Source: Amphritea atlantica (lineage in GTDB: Bacteria; Pseudomonadota; Gammaproteobacteria; Pseudomonadales; Balneatricaceae). Taken from it: a DNA stretch of 64,000 nucleotides. How positions within the stretch are numbered: position 1 is the first letter of the stretch; the number at the start of each line of letters is the position of its first letter. The notes beneath the pieces are model-generated. The model saw only the letters and a program-made list of their open reading frames with translations. It did not search any database and was not told the DNA's origin. Where the stretch lies: NCBI GenBank assembly GCA_024397875.1, contig CP073344.1:4083001-4147000 (forward strand), written 5' to 3'. Made by a program: the position numbers and the translations under genes. Below, one piece after another: positions 34,657 through 46,668 of the stretch.

Positions 34657-37026
34657 TTTCGCCTTAGCGATTTCCCGCAGTCGCTTCACCACCAACGCAT
34701 TCACCGACCGCTGGGTAAAGGCGCCATCCTCCTTCAGCTGACCCGCTTTACGGCCCATCAGCAATTCCAGACACTGGTCCACCGTGGCCACGGCATGGAT
34801 GCTGAACTGCCCCTCGGCGACCGCGTCCACCACTTCACGTTTAAGCATCAGGTTGCGGATATTCGCTTTCGGTATGATCACTCCCTGAGAGCCCGTCAGG
34901 CCACGGGTTTTGCAGAGGTTGAAAAAGCCCTCTATCTTCTCGTTAACCCCGCCGATGGCCTGCACCTCGCCATACTGGTTGATGGAACCGGTGATAGCAA
35001 ACTGCTGCTTAATCGGGATATCGGTCAGCGCCGAGATCAGCGTGCAGATCTCGGCCATGGAGGCGCTGTCGCCATCGACATAGCCGTAGGACTGCTCCAG
35101 GGCGATACTGGCAGACAGGGTCAGCGGAAAGTCCTTGGCGTATTTATGCCCCAGATAGCCCGACAGGATCAGCACCCCTTTGGAGTGAATCGGCTGCCCC
35201 AGTGTCACCTCGCGCTCAATATCGACGATGCCCCGGTTGCCCGGATTTACGGTCACGGTAATACGTGCCGGGAAACCAAAGGAGACGTCACCGACCCCCA
35301 GTACGGTCAGCCCGTTAGTCCGGCCAGAGGCCTCGCCATCGGTATCGATCAGCACCGTTTCATTGAGGATGCTATCGAGAATCTTCGATGAGATACGGCT
35401 GGTGCGGCGCTCTTTCGCCTGCAGCGCCATCTCCACATGCTGGTCGTTGATGATCTCGTCGCGGTTACTAATCCGCTTATAGTCCGCCTCACACAACAGA
35501 TCCACCAGCTCGCCGACGTGTGCCGAAAGAAGCTCCTGATCTTCGGTCAGCCGGGAGCTGTGCTCCACCAGCCGGGCGACCGCCTGACGGTTCAGCGGCG
35601 CAAGCCCCTCCTCATCGGCGAGGGTTTTCATCAGTCGCGCATAACTGCGGATGGTGGCCGGCTCACGCTTTACATCCTCATCGAAATCCACCACCACCCG
35701 GAACATCTTCTCAAAGTCATGATCCAGTTCCTGAAGCAGATAGTAGGTTTCCCGGGTGCCGATCAGCACCACTTTGACATTCAGCGGGATCGATTGCGGG
35801 GCCAGGGTGATGGTGCCCATGCCGGTCATCTCCGACATCGGATTCTCGATACGGATCTCATGGGATTTCAGGGCGCGTTTCAGGGCACCGTAAACAAACG
35901 GCTGCTCCAGCAGTTTCTCTGATTCCAGCACCAGATAACCGCCATTGGCACGATGCAGGGCACCGGAGCGGATCAGCTGGAAGTTGGTGCTCAGCGCGCC
36001 CATCTCTGAAGTATATTCGATGCGGCCAAACAGGTTGTCATAGGTTGGGTGGGTCTCAAACACCACCGGAGCGCCCTTGGTTTTCTGGTTATCCACCATC
36101 ATATTGACGCCAAAGGTGTTCTCCATATACTGCCGTCGGGCCAGATCGGTACGTGCTTCGTTTGGCTTCTCTTCTTCAATGATATCCAGCGCATTCTTGA
36201 CCAGGTTGGACTCCAGCTGACTGAGATAATCAACAACGCCGGAGTAGTTATGGTATTTCTCACGCAGGGGCTGAATCAAAGGTGCCACGGCATTGCGGGC
36301 GGTTTCCCGGTCCAGCACTTTCATTTTATCGCCGGCTTCCCTGCGCCACTTAGGCATACTGGCAAGCTCTTCATTGAGATACTCTTCCAGCTTGGCGATA
36401 TTGCGGGTGAACTCGTCGCGGACATCTTCCGGTAATTGGGAAAAAACAGCTTCATCCATCCCCTGGCCTTCAACTACCGGGGTAAAGCCGATACTCCCGG
36501 CATCGCGGTATACGGCAATGCTGTGTTCCCGCGCCAGGCTATCAACTTTTTCAATCGCCTGATCGTAGAGGCGGTTAAAGTCCCGTTCCACCTTGCTTTT
36601 TTTACGCTGATAGGCGGGGCTTTCAAATGCCGCCGGCAGTTCAGTGAGGATTCCCTCTATCAGGTGTTTGATATCCCGCTTAAACACCCAGCCCTTACCC
36701 GCAGGCAGCTGAATCACAATGGGATTACGGGTTTCTTCCAGGTTATTCAGGTAACACCAGTCGCTGGTCTTCTTCAGCTCTTTCTTGGCTTTTGAACGGA
36801 TGCTTTCGATGGCGAACGAGAATCGTCCGGTATGCGGGTTGCCCATAACAAACATGTTATAGCCGGGGCGCTTCATACCGATACCGAACTCCATCGCTTC
36901 GACAGCGCGTTCCTGGCCAAAAAAACCGGCATAGGGTTCAAGGGTTTCGGTAGTTTTGAAAGGCAGCAACTCAGTGTTGCAGTGACGGTAGAGCTGATCG
37001 GGGGAGAGGCGGGTCTCTTTTTCCAT
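34651..37026 (-). CDS. Lon-family ATP-dependent protease paralog (AsrA/YcbZ-like)
   Basis: A 791-residue protein. The N-terminal ATPase portion has a degenerate P-loop (VMGNPHTGRFSF, 60-71) lacking the canonical Lys, as usual in this COG1067 subgroup. The C-terminal domain is a Lon-type Ser/Lys protease with Ser654 (DGDSAS) and Lys697 (GGVNEKIEG). A coiled-coil insert spans about 150-260. The nearest named relative I know is AsrA (PA0779) of P. aeruginosa, involved in heat and aminoglycoside stress. It is cytoplasmic and monocistronic. True Lon would have an intact Walker A and a LON substrate-binding N-domain. Confidence 0.88.
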   Translation of the reverse strand: MEKETRLSPDQLYRHCNTELLPFKTTETLEPYAGFFGQERAVEAMEFGIGMKRPGYNMFVMGNPHTGRFSFAIESIRSKAKKELKKTSDWCYLNNLEETRNPIVIQLPAGKGWVFKRDIKHLIEGILTELPAAFESPAYQRKKSKVERDFNRLYDQAIEKVDSLAREHSIAVYRDAGSIGFTPVVEGQGMDEAVFSQLPEDVRDEFTRNIAKLEEYLNEELASMPKWRREAGDKMKVLDRETARNAVAPLIQPLREKYHNYSGVVDYLSQLESNLVKNALDIIEEEKPNEARTDLARRQYMENTFGVNMMVDNQKTKGAPVVFETHPTYDNLFGRIEYTSEMGALSTNFQLIRSGALHRANGGYLVLESEKLLEQPFVYGALKRALKSHEIRIENPMSEMTGMGTITLAPQSIPLNVKVVLIGTRETYYLLQELDHDFEKMFRVVVDFDEDVKREPATIRSYARLMKTLADEEGLAPLNRQAVARLVEHSSRLTEDQELLSAHVGELVDLLCEADYKRISNRDEIINDQHVEMALQAKERRTSRISSKILDSILNETVLIDTDGEASGRTNGLTVLGVGDVSFGFPARITVTVNPGNRGIVDIEREVTLGQPIHSKGVLILSGYLGHKYAKDFPLTLSASIALEQSYGYVDGDSASMAEICTLISALTDIPIKQQFAITGSINQYGEVQAIGGVNEKIEGFFNLCKTRGLTGSQGVIIPKANIRNLMLKREVVDAVAEGQFSIHAVATVDQCLELLMGRKAGQLKEDGAFTQRSVNALVVKRLREIAKAKA

Positions 37027-37110
37027 AACGGATCATTCCTGCGACTGGAGTTGACCCCTCCTGTTATAACCCGAGTAGAAACTCCACGCAAGGAACGATT
37101 TTACTGGTCA

Positions 37111-37947
37111 CTACTTAGCCAGTAGTTGATGTCTAAGCTCTTGAATTAGTTCGGAAGTATCGGGACGAACTCCGCGCCAGATAGCAAATGACTCGGCCGC
37201 CTGCTCTACCAGCATCCCCAGTCCATCGAGGGCTTTTTCCGCCCCATGCGCGACTGCCCAGCGGTTGAACGCGGTAACATCCGCACCGTACATCATGTCA
37301 TAGCACCAGGCATCCTGACGCAGCAGATCATCCGGAAGGGGAGGCACTTCACCCTGCAGACTGGCAGCGGTGCCGTTGATCACCAGGTCAAATTGCTGAC
37401 CTTTGAGCTGATCAAAACTACACACTTCGATCGTCCCAAGATGACGAAACAGCTCAGCCAGCTCCTGCGCTCTGGCTAGCGTCCGGTTGGCAATCACCAG
37501 TCGGGCAGGCTGCAGCGCCAGAATCGGCTCCAGCACGCCACGCACGGCCCCACCGGCACCCAGAATAAGTAGTTCTTTAGCGTGGATTTCACCGCCGTTA
37601 TTACGGGTGATGTCCGCCACCAGCCCCAGACCATCGGTATTATCACCGCATAGCTGACCCGCTTCATTGCGATAGAGGGTATTAACAGCACCCGCCAGTT
37701 TCGCCCGATCAGAGTGACACTCGGCTTTCTGCCATGCCTCAACCTTAAACGGAACGGTTATATTCAGACCTTTCCCGTCACCCTCCGGGGATAGAAAGTT
37801 ATCCACAGCCTCGTTGAAGCCATCTTCGGGGACTAACATTGAACTGTAATCCAGATCCTGCTGAGTCTGCCTGGCAAAGAACGTATGGATCAGGGGAGAC
37901 TTTGAGTGCTTAATCGGGTTACCGAATACCGCATAATGATCGGTCAT
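37111..37947 (-). CDS. aroE: Shikimate dehydrogenase
   Basis: A 278-residue NADPH enzyme of the shikimate pathway, reducing 3-dehydroshikimate. The substrate-binding SKSPLIH and NITVPFK (with the catalytic Lys), the DNTDGLG segment and the nucleotide-binding GAGGAVRG are all present. Its ATG follows the hemF stop by one base, so it is the last gene of a purE-tsaC-hemF-aroE run. Confidence 0.96.
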   Translation of the reverse strand: MTDHYAVFGNPIKHSKSPLIHTFFARQTQQDLDYSSMLVPEDGFNEAVDNFLSPEGDGKGLNITVPFKVEAWQKAECHSDRAKLAGAVNTLYRNEAGQLCGDNTDGLGLVADITRNNGGEIHAKELLILGAGGAVRGVLEPILALQPARLVIANRTLARAQELAELFRHLGTIEVCSFDQLKGQQFDLVINGTAASLQGEVPPLPDDLLRQDAWCYDMMYGADVTAFNRWAVAHGAEKALDGLGMLVEQAAESFAIWRGVRPDTSELIQELRHQLLAK

Positions 37948-37948
37948 C

Positions 37949-39474
<1,526 letters not shown>

Positions 39475-39479
39475 AGCGA

Positions 39480-39992
39480 TCAGATTTCGCCGTTCGCCAG
39501 TCTTTCCTGCAGCGCTTTATCTTTGGCAATCACCGCATCGGTATTTGCCTGACGCTCTGCCTTGATCCGCTCAGCCAGTTCAGCATCCTGCACAGCAACA
39601 ATCTGACATGCCAGATAGGCTGCATTTTTAGCACCCGCTTTACCGATCGCAACGGTTGCCACCGGAATACCACCCGGCATCTGCACGGTGGAAAGCAGGG
39701 CATCCAGTCCATCCAGGGAGGACTCGATTGGCACACCAATCACAGGCTTAGTGGTATTGGCAGCAACCGCACCCGCCAGGTGAGCAGCCATACCCGCCGC
39801 ACAGATGAATGCAACGGCACCACGCTGGTCAGCATCTTTAACATAGTCGTGAGTCTGTACCGGTGTACGGTGCGCTGAGCTCACTTTCATCTCAAACGGA
39901 ACCTCGAGAGAACGCAGCACGTCGGCAGCAGCCTTCATAGTCGGCAGGTCGGAGTCGGAACCCATCAGAATAGCAACAAATGGTTTAGTCAT
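39480..39992 (-). CDS. purE: N5-carboxyaminoimidazole ribonucleotide mutase
   Basis: A 170-residue enzyme that converts N5-CAIR to CAIR in purine synthesis. The N-terminal [13 protein letters not shown] and the SAHRTP active-site loop are exact family marks. The start has a gaagga site. purK, its usual operon partner, is not beside it; tsaC follows instead. Confidence 0.96.
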   Translation of the reverse strand: MTKPFVAILMGSDSDLPTMKAAADVLRSLEVPFEMKVSSAHRTPVQTHDYVKDADQRGAVAFICAAGMAAHLAGAVAANTTKPVIGVPIESSLDGLDALLSTVQMPGGIPVATVAIGKAGAKNAAYLACQIVAVQDAELAERIKAERQANTDAVIAKDKALQERLANGEI

Positions 39993-40119
39993 GATTTCCT
40001 TCAGAAGTCGTGAAGTTATTTGGGAAAACGTGGCAAATTACTCTAAAACTGTACAATATTCAACCACGCAAAATGCAGGTTTTTTTACGCTTCCGGGGGT
40101 TAAACAGATCAGTCTTTTT

Positions 40120-41244
40120 TCAGATCAGTCGCTGATAGCCATCCGGAGTATTCTCGATGTAGCCTGACAGCTCCATCGCCACCAGTTGCGGTAACAATAC
40201 CGGGGCATTCAGCCCTGTCACCCCGATCAGTTGCTCAAGCGTTATCAACTGATAACCGATCTGCTCCAGCAGGACTGCCTCGGCATCCGTCAGCTTTATC
40301 GAGTCGGGTGCTTCCCGTTGTTCATCATAACAGTAACTACCCAGCAAACTGGCCAGGGGCTCAATAATCTGCGCACTGGTTTCAATCAGAGTCGCGCCCT
40401 CGCGAATCAGATCGTGACACCCATGACTCTGCGGATTATTCAGCGCCCCGGGCAGCGCGAATACTTCGCGCCCCTGCTCAAGCGCCAGTCGCGCAGTAAT
40501 TAACGAGCCACTGCGCCGGGCCGCTTCAACTACCAGCACACCAGCACTCAGCCCGCTGATAATCCGGTTACGCCGGGGGAAATTATGCGGCAGCGGCGCC
40601 ATCGTTAATGGATATTCGGACACCAGCGCACCGCCCAGGCGGATAATGTCATCGGCAAGACTCTGATGCTGACGCGGATAGACATTCATCAGGCCTGAGC
40701 CCAGCACAGCGACCGTAGGCTTTGAAAGCGCCACAGCCGCCATATGCGCTGCGCCATCAACACCCCTGGCAAGTCCACTGGTGATGGTAATTCCCGCCGC
40801 GGTAAGGTCACTGGCGAAGGATCGGCTCAGCGCTATACCACTGCGACTGGCAGATCGACTGCCGACAATGGCCAGCTGAGGCAGATGCAACAGCTCAGGA
40901 TCGCCGCTTATATAGAGTAGGAGGGGAGGATCTGAAATCTGTTTTAACAAAGGCGGGTATCGGTCACAGATAAAGGTGACCAGATGGTTACAGGGCTGCT
41001 GCAGCCAACGATCAATCTCTTGGAGATATTCACGGTCCGGCCACTCCCCCCTCTGATATCCCCTGATGTGGTGAATAGTCCGGGCGGGCAGGTTAAGTGA
41101 CTGCAGCTGATTATGACTCAGCTGCAGCAGAGATGTTTGAGCAGCGCTACACCCTGACTCCGGCTGCATAAGCCGGAGCAGTCCTGCCGGACCAATCCCG
41201 GGCAACTCTGACAGGGCGATCCACTCTCTGAGATGGTCGTGCAT
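40120..41244 (-). CDS. dprA: DNA processing protein DprA
   Basis: A 374-residue protein. The ATG at 41244 has an aaggag site seven bases upstream; a GTG at 41250 would add two residues. It has an N-terminal SAM-like region, a Rossmann-like domain with GSRSASRSGI and TSGLARGVDGAAH, and a C-terminal winged-helix region (about 310-374). DprA loads RecA on incoming single-stranded DNA in transformation. It lies next to the LysM gene as in Pseudomonas. Confidence 0.94.
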   Translation of the reverse strand: MHDHLREWIALSELPGIGPAGLLRLMQPESGCSAAQTSLLQLSHNQLQSLNLPARTIHHIRGYQRGEWPDREYLQEIDRWLQQPCNHLVTFICDRYPPLLKQISDPPLLLYISGDPELLHLPQLAIVGSRSASRSGIALSRSFASDLTAAGITITSGLARGVDGAAHMAAVALSKPTVAVLGSGLMNVYPRQHQSLADDIIRLGGALVSEYPLTMAPLPHNFPRRNRIISGLSAGVLVVEAARRSGSLITARLALEQGREVFALPGALNNPQSHGCHDLIREGATLIETSAQIIEPLASLLGSYCYDEQREAPDSIKLTDAEAVLLEQIGYQLITLEQLIGVTGLNAPVLLPQLVAMELSGYIENTPDGYQRLI

Positions 41245-41283
41245 GGACACTCCTTGTCCATTGTATGGTCGTTTTAAAGGTGA

Positions 41284-42330
41284 TTACTCGGGGGTATGTA
41301 CTTCATCACCGATCGCGATGACCTCAGTCGCCTTAAGAATCAGGGCATAACTGATCTTCTCATATGCCTTGAAGACCATCAGCAGGCCCGATTTTTCAGC
41401 CGGCAGGGTGATCAGTTCTTTAGTCACCGGATCTTTCAGCACTTCACCCGAACGGAAAATCGTCAGCACATCACCGGGTTTTAAGCCTTCACGCACGCCC
41501 TGGTTGATAGCGACCACATCATACTGTCCGGCCTGACGAACGCCGCGCAACACAGACAGGATTCGACCATCGATCTCACCTTCAGGGGCGCGGGGATAGA
41601 ATACAGACTGTATGGCCTCTTTCGGGCTGGGGTATACCCGGTCCAGTGCAGAGACCTCTTCCCGGGTTTTGCGCAGATCCAGCGTGATGATATCCCCCTT
41701 CTTGCTATCCACGACCGCATCGCCAATTTTGAACAGCTCATAGCCCAGGTGTTCCTGAGTGACCGGATCGATATACTCTTTTGCCGGACGGTAAACGTTC
41801 TGACGGGCGTAATCACCCACCAGGGTTCCCCGGGCGTATACCCGGTCACCTGCACCGGCGACGATACGGTTTGCTGTGCCACCGACAATATAGGGTGAAG
41901 CTGTCAGCTCATCACTGTCCATAATAATATTGTCAGACAGGAAGCTGATGATATCTTTCAGCGGAATCGCAGGAATCGCATCCCGCAGTGGCGTCACTTT
42001 GGCCTTGGGGCTCAGACGCAGGATACCGTCGTTCAGCACCAGGCGCGGCTGCCCATTGATCCACTTCAGTGTTAACACATCACCCGGGTAGATAAGGTGC
42101 GGGTTATCAATTTGCGGGTTAGAGCCCCACAGCTGAGGCCACTTCCAGGGTGATTGCAGGAACATCCCTGAGATATCCCACAGCGTATCCCCTTTAACCA
42201 CGACATACGTTTTCGGATGGTTTTCTTTTAACGCCAGGGTATCTTTGCGAACATCGGCCTGCACCGGCATTACTAATGCAATACAAACCGCAAGAGCGCC
42301 CAGAAAACCTGTTACCAGTTGTTTCATCAT
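41284..42330 (-). CDS. LysM-domain periplasmic protein (PA0020/TsaP-like)
   Basis: A 348-residue exported protein. A signal peptide ends near VQA. One LysM domain spans about 41-90 (YVVVKGDTLWDISG ... YPGDVLTLKW), which should bind peptidoglycan. The C-terminal two-thirds has no named domain but resembles PA0020, which is related to the pilus secretin-associated TsaP. It lies between dprA and the divergent def, an order kept in Pseudomonas. Whether it acts on type IV pili cannot be shown from here. Confidence 0.88.
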   Translation of the reverse strand: MMKQLVTGFLGALAVCIALVMPVQADVRKDTLALKENHPKTYVVVKGDTLWDISGMFLQSPWKWPQLWGSNPQIDNPHLIYPGDVLTLKWINGQPRLVLNDGILRLSPKAKVTPLRDAIPAIPLKDIISFLSDNIIMDSDELTASPYIVGGTANRIVAGAGDRVYARGTLVGDYARQNVYRPAKEYIDPVTQEHLGYELFKIGDAVVDSKKGDIITLDLRKTREEVSALDRVYPSPKEAIQSVFYPRAPEGEIDGRILSVLRGVRQAGQYDVVAINQGVREGLKPGDVLTIFRSGEVLKDPVTKELITLPAEKSGLLMVFKAYEKISYALILKATEVIAIGDEVHTPE

Positions 42331-42468
42331 CTAATCCTTGTCTCAGACCGCCACATTTTTGAGAGTCTATAACAGTATCGGCAATACATTGTGTATCTAT
42401 ATCAGTATAATGGGAAGATTATTGATTCTAGCGCCCATTTTTTTCAACCTTTTCTTTCTCAAGCAGCC

Positions 42469-42975
42469 ATGCCACTACTTCCAATACTCGAATTTCCCGA
42501 TCCACGCCTGCGCACAATTGCTGAGCCGGTTACCGAATTTAACGATGAGCTGCGTCAGCTGGTCAAAGACATGTTTGAAACCATGTATGACGCTCCGGGC
42601 ATCGGCCTGGCGGCAACGCAGATCAATGTGCACCAGCGTATCATCACTATCGATACCTCTGAAGAAAAAAATAGCCCTCTTGTGGTTATTAATCCCCAGA
42701 TTGAGGTTCTTACTGATGAAACTGAGCGGATGCAGGAGGGTTGTCTCTCTGTTCCCGGATTCTATGAAGATGTTGAGCGGGCTAACAAAATCCGCCTGAC
42801 AGCCATGAATGAGTTCGGAGAGGAGTACACTCTGGAGACCGACGATCTGCTGGCGGTCTGTATTCAGCACGAGATTGATCACCTTGAAGGCAAGCTGTTT
42901 GTCGATTACCTCTCGCCTCTGAAGCGTAATCGCATCCGCAGTAAACTGGACAAACTGCACCGTCAGAAGGCCTGA
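42469..42975 (+). CDS. def: Peptide deformylase
   Basis: A 168-residue metalloenzyme that removes the formyl group from nascent proteins. The three motifs are intact: [13 protein letters not shown] and QHEIDHLEG. The ATG at 42469 ([14 protein letters not shown]) is chosen by homology; an in-frame ATG at 42391 is upstream of the usual start. It precedes fmt by 3 bp. Confidence 0.96.
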   Translation: MPLLPILEFPDPRLRTIAEPVTEFNDELRQLVKDMFETMYDAPGIGLAATQINVHQRIITIDTSEEKNSPLVVINPQIEVLTDETERMQEGCLSVPGFYEDVERANKIRLTAMNEFGEEYTLETDDLLAVCIQHEIDHLEGKLFVDYLSPLKRNRIRSKLDKLHRQKA

Positions 42976-42978
42976 AAC

Positions 42979-43941
42979 ATGTCAGACACTGCCAGACAAC
43001 TGCGCATACTATTTGCCGGAACACCGGACTTTGCCGCATCAAGCCTCCAGGCTCTGCTGGATGCCGGACATAATGTTATCGGCGTCTATACCCAGCCTGA
43101 CAGGCCTGCCGGACGTGGCCGCAAGCTCACACCAAGCCCGGTCAAAAAAGTTGCCCTGGAACATGACCTGCCCGTTTATCAGCCACTGAACTTTAAGCTG
43201 GCCGAAGATCGTCAGCAACTGGCCGCGCTGGATGCCGACCTGATGGTGGTAGTCGCCTATGGGTTGCTGCTGCCACAGGCAGTACTCGATACGCCGCGAC
43301 TGGGCTGTATTAACGTTCACGCATCACTGTTACCACGCTGGCGCGGAGCGGCACCGATTCACCGCGCACTGCTGGCAGGTGACAGCGAAACCGGCGTCAC
43401 CATTATGCAGATGGATGCAGGACTGGACACTGGCGCTATGCTGCTCAAAAAGCACTGTCCGATAACCCCTACAGATACCAGCGGTGAACTGCATGACCGG
43501 CTGGCCGTGATAGGCGCAGCCGCTCTGCTGGAAAGCCTGCCAGCCATAGCCGGGCAGACCATCCGGCCCGAAATCCAGGATGACAGCCTGGCCTGTTACG
43601 CCCATAAGCTGGAAAAAGCGGAAGGGGAGATCGACTGGCATAAACCGGCTACCGAGATCGCCCGGCAGATCCGGGGACTGGCTCCCTGGCCTGTAGCATT
43701 CACCACCCTGAACGGTGAAACACTGCGCATTTGGTACGCCGAAGCCAGCGATGAACAGAGCAACGCTAAACCGGGCACGGTGATCGGCACCGACAAACAG
43801 GCGATTACTGTCGCCAGCGGCGACGGAGCGGTCAGATTGCTGAAAATACAACTTCCCGGCAGCAAAGCGATGGATAGCAGCGCAGTATTAAACTCCAAGC
43901 GAGAGCTGTTTAGCGACGGTACGGAGCTGGGCCACTGCTGA
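42979..43941 (+). CDS. fmt: Methionyl-tRNA formyltransferase
   Basis: A 320-residue enzyme that formylates initiator Met-tRNA with 10-formyl-THF. The N-terminal RILFAGTPDFAA, the active-site INVHASLLPRWRGAAPI and the C-terminal OB-fold region are present. It sits in a def-fmt-rsmB operon and its stop overlaps the rsmB start by one base. Confidence 0.96.
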   Translation: MSDTARQLRILFAGTPDFAASSLQALLDAGHNVIGVYTQPDRPAGRGRKLTPSPVKKVALEHDLPVYQPLNFKLAEDRQQLAALDADLMVVVAYGLLLPQAVLDTPRLGCINVHASLLPRWRGAAPIHRALLAGDSETGVTIMQMDAGLDTGAMLLKKHCPITPTDTSGELHDRLAVIGAAALLESLPAIAGQTIRPEIQDDSLACYAHKLEKAEGEIDWHKPATEIARQIRGLAPWPVAFTTLNGETLRIWYAEASDEQSNAKPGTVIGTDKQAITVASGDGAVRLLKIQLPGSKAMDSSAVLNSKRELFSDGTELGHC

Positions 43942-45239
43942 TGAATATCCGCGCCATTGCAGCACGCGCTCTGGGACCGGTTATTGGTCGCAAAGAGTCA
44001 TTAAACACAGCGCTTCCCCGGGCACTTCAACAATGCCAGGAAAGCGACCGGGCGCTGCTGCAGCAGATCTGCTACGGCACCATGCGCTTTTTACCCCGCC
44101 TTTCCTGTCTGGCAAACCAGTTACTGAAAAAGCCATTCAAACCGCAGGATCAGGACCTTTATGCTCTGGTGTTGCTGGGGTTTTATCAACTACTTGAGAT
44201 GCGGGTGCCCGCACATGCAGCGATCAGCGAAACCGTTGAAGCAGCCAGCCAACTCAATAAAGAGTGGGCAAAAGGGCTGCTTAACGCGCTGCTGCGAAAC
44301 TTGCAAAGAGAGCATGACTCTCTGTTTGAACAGCTGAATGAGCACCCCGAATTTCGTTACAACCACCCGCAGTGGATGATCGCCAAGCTACAGCATAACT
44401 GGCCAGAGAACTGGCAAGCGATCCTCGAGCAGAATAGTCAGCAACCACCGATGACACTGCGGGTAAACCAACAGAAAAGTAGTCGGGATAACTATCTGCA
44501 GCAGCTCGATGATGCCGGCATAGCGGCATCCGCCATACCTTATTCCAGCGTCGGTATTCAGCTGGAAACGCCCGTCGATGTGAACATCCTGCCCGGATTT
44601 GCCTATGGCTTCGCCAGCGTCCAGGACGAAGCGGCTCAGCTGAGCGGCGTACTACTGGATCTGCAGCCCGGCCAGCGGGTTCTCGACGCCTGCGCCGCAC
44701 CCGGGGGCAAGCTTTGCCATATTCTTGAACACCAGCCGGACCTCGGTCATGTTACCGCCGTGGAGCTGGAGCACAACCGGGCGAACAGAATTGAGGAAAA
44801 CCTCAGCCGACTCAACCTCGCGGCTGAAGTTATTATTGCAGATGCCGCTACCAATACCTGGTGGGATGGCGTTGAGTATGATCGCATTCTTGTTGATGCT
44901 CCCTGTTCAGCAGTGGGGGTAATCCGGCGTAACCCTGACATCAAACACCTGCGGCAGAACGAGGACATTAAGCCCCTTGCTGAGCTGCAACTGGCTATTC
45001 TCGCGAATTGCTGGCAGATGCTGAAACCCGGCGGCCGACTGGTATATGCCACCTGCTCAGTCTTTCCCCAGGAAAACGAGCGGGTAATTGAGCGTTTTAC
45101 CAAAACACAAACAGACGCGCACCACCTCCCAATCGAAGCGGACTGGGGCATTGAGCGGCCATTTGGCCGTCAGTTATTCCCCCGATCGCAAGGGCACGAT
45201 GGCTTTTATTATGCGGTATTGCTAAAGGGTCAGAACTGA
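43941..45239 (+). CDS. rsmB: 16S rRNA m5C967 methyltransferase
   Basis: A 432-residue enzyme. An N-terminal NusB-like RNA-binding domain (about 1-135) is followed by the SAM-binding domain with DACAAPGGK. The catalytic Cys lies in ATCSVFPQENE and the second conserved Cys in DAPCSAVGVIRRNPDI. It methylates C967 of 16S rRNA. It is coupled to fmt upstream; trkA follows after 39 bp. Confidence 0.95.
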   Translation: MNIRAIAARALGPVIGRKESLNTALPRALQQCQESDRALLQQICYGTMRFLPRLSCLANQLLKKPFKPQDQDLYALVLLGFYQLLEMRVPAHAAISETVEAASQLNKEWAKGLLNALLRNLQREHDSLFEQLNEHPEFRYNHPQWMIAKLQHNWPENWQAILEQNSQQPPMTLRVNQQKSSRDNYLQQLDDAGIAASAIPYSSVGIQLETPVDVNILPGFAYGFASVQDEAAQLSGVLLDLQPGQRVLDACAAPGGKLCHILEHQPDLGHVTAVELEHNRANRIEENLSRLNLAAEVIIADAATNTWWDGVEYDRILVDAPCSAVGVIRRNPDIKHLRQNEDIKPLAELQLAILANCWQMLKPGGRLVYATCSVFPQENERVIERFTKTQTDAHHLPIEADWGIERPFGRQLFPRSQGHDGFYYAVLLKGQN

Positions 45240-45278
45240 AGCAGACTGTTCTGCCAGCTGACCGGAGAGTTTTAAGAT

Positions 45279-46655
45279 ATGAAAATCATTATTCTTGGTG
45301 CGGGGCAGGTGGGTGGCACACTGGCGGCAAACCTGGCCAGTGAAGCCAACGATATCACCATTGTCGATACCGACATTAACCGACTGAGAGAACTGCAGGA
45401 TCGTCTCGATATCCGCACCGTAGAGGGTAAAGCATCCCACCCCTCCATTCTCGAGCAGGCCGGAGCCCGCGATGCCGACATGCTGATCGCCGTGACCAAC
45501 AGCGACGAAGTCAACATGATCGCCTGCCAGATCGCTCAAAGCCTCTACAATACTCCCACCAAGATCGCACGGGTCCGCGAGCATGACTACCTGCTCAAAG
45601 ATAAAGCGATCTTTACCGACAAATCGATCCCTATCGACGTCCTGATCAGCCCGGAAGAGCTGGTAACCAAACATATACGCCGCCTGATTGAACATCCCGG
45701 TGCGCTGCAGGTTCTTGATTTCGCCGACGGCATAGCCCAGTTGGTCGCCGTTAAAGCGTATTACGGCGGACCTCTGGTGGGCCGGGAGATATCCTATCTC
45801 CGTTCGCATATGCCCGCCGTGGACACTCGGGTGGCGGCTATTTTCCGTAAAGACCGGCCGATCATCCCCAAAGGGGATACCGTCATCGAAGCGGATGACG
45901 AAGTGTTCTTCATTGCCGCGAAGAAAGATATCCGCTCCGTGATGAGTGAGTTGCGCCGACTGGATCGCCCCTATAAACGGATCATCATTGCCGGCGGCGG
46001 TAATATAGGCGCACGACTGGCACAGAATATCGAAGCCAAGTATCAGGTTAAAATCATTGAGCGGGATATCCGTCGCTGCAACAGTCTCGCCAAAAACCTG
46101 GATAACACCATCGTCCTGCAGGGCAGCGCATCGGATAAAGAACTGCTGCTGGAAGAAAATATTGAAGACACCGATGTTTTCTGCGCACTGACCAATGATG
46201 ATGAAGCCAATATCATGGCTTCAATGCTGGCTAAGCGACTGGGCGCCCGTACAGTCATGACCCTGATTAACAACCCCGCCTATGTTGATCTGGTGCAGGG
46301 CGGGGTGATTGATATTGCCATATCGCCGCAACAAACCACCATCGGCAGCCTGCTAACCCACGTCCGCCGTGGCGATGTCGCAGCGGTACACTCATTGCGC
46401 CGCGGCGCAGCAGAAGCGATCGAAGCGGTGGCCCATGGTGATAAACGCACCTCCAAAGTGGTCGGCAAAACAATCGAAGATATTGATCTTCCTGCCGGCA
46501 CAACCATTGGCGCCATTGTGCGTCAGGATGAAGTACTGATTGCTCACGATGATATCGTTGTAGAGAATGATGATCACGTAGTCCTCTTTCTGGTGGACAA
46601 ACGAAAAATCAGTGAAGTCGAGCGCTTATTCCAGGTAGGCCTGGGTTTCTTCTGA
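45279..46655 (+). CDS. trkA: Trk potassium uptake regulatory subunit
   Basis: A 458-residue peripheral membrane protein with two RCK modules. The NAD-binding glycine loops are GAGQVGG near the start and [12 protein letters not shown] near 236; each is followed by a TrkA-C subdomain. It gates the TrkH channel. trkH starts 13 bp downstream with a ggagag site, so the pair is an operon. Confidence 0.96.
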   Translation: MKIIILGAGQVGGTLAANLASEANDITIVDTDINRLRELQDRLDIRTVEGKASHPSILEQAGARDADMLIAVTNSDEVNMIACQIAQSLYNTPTKIARVREHDYLLKDKAIFTDKSIPIDVLISPEELVTKHIRRLIEHPGALQVLDFADGIAQLVAVKAYYGGPLVGREISYLRSHMPAVDTRVAAIFRKDRPIIPKGDTVIEADDEVFFIAAKKDIRSVMSELRRLDRPYKRIIIAGGGNIGARLAQNIEAKYQVKIIERDIRRCNSLAKNLDNTIVLQGSASDKELLLEENIEDTDVFCALTNDDEANIMASMLAKRLGARTVMTLINNPAYVDLVQGGVIDIAISPQQTTIGSLLTHVRRGDVAAVHSLRRGAAEAIEAVAHGDKRTSKVVGKTIEDIDLPAGTTIGAIVRQDEVLIAHDDIVVENDDHVVLFLVDKRKISEVERLFQVGLGFF

Positions 46656-46668
46656 TCGGAGAGTATTA

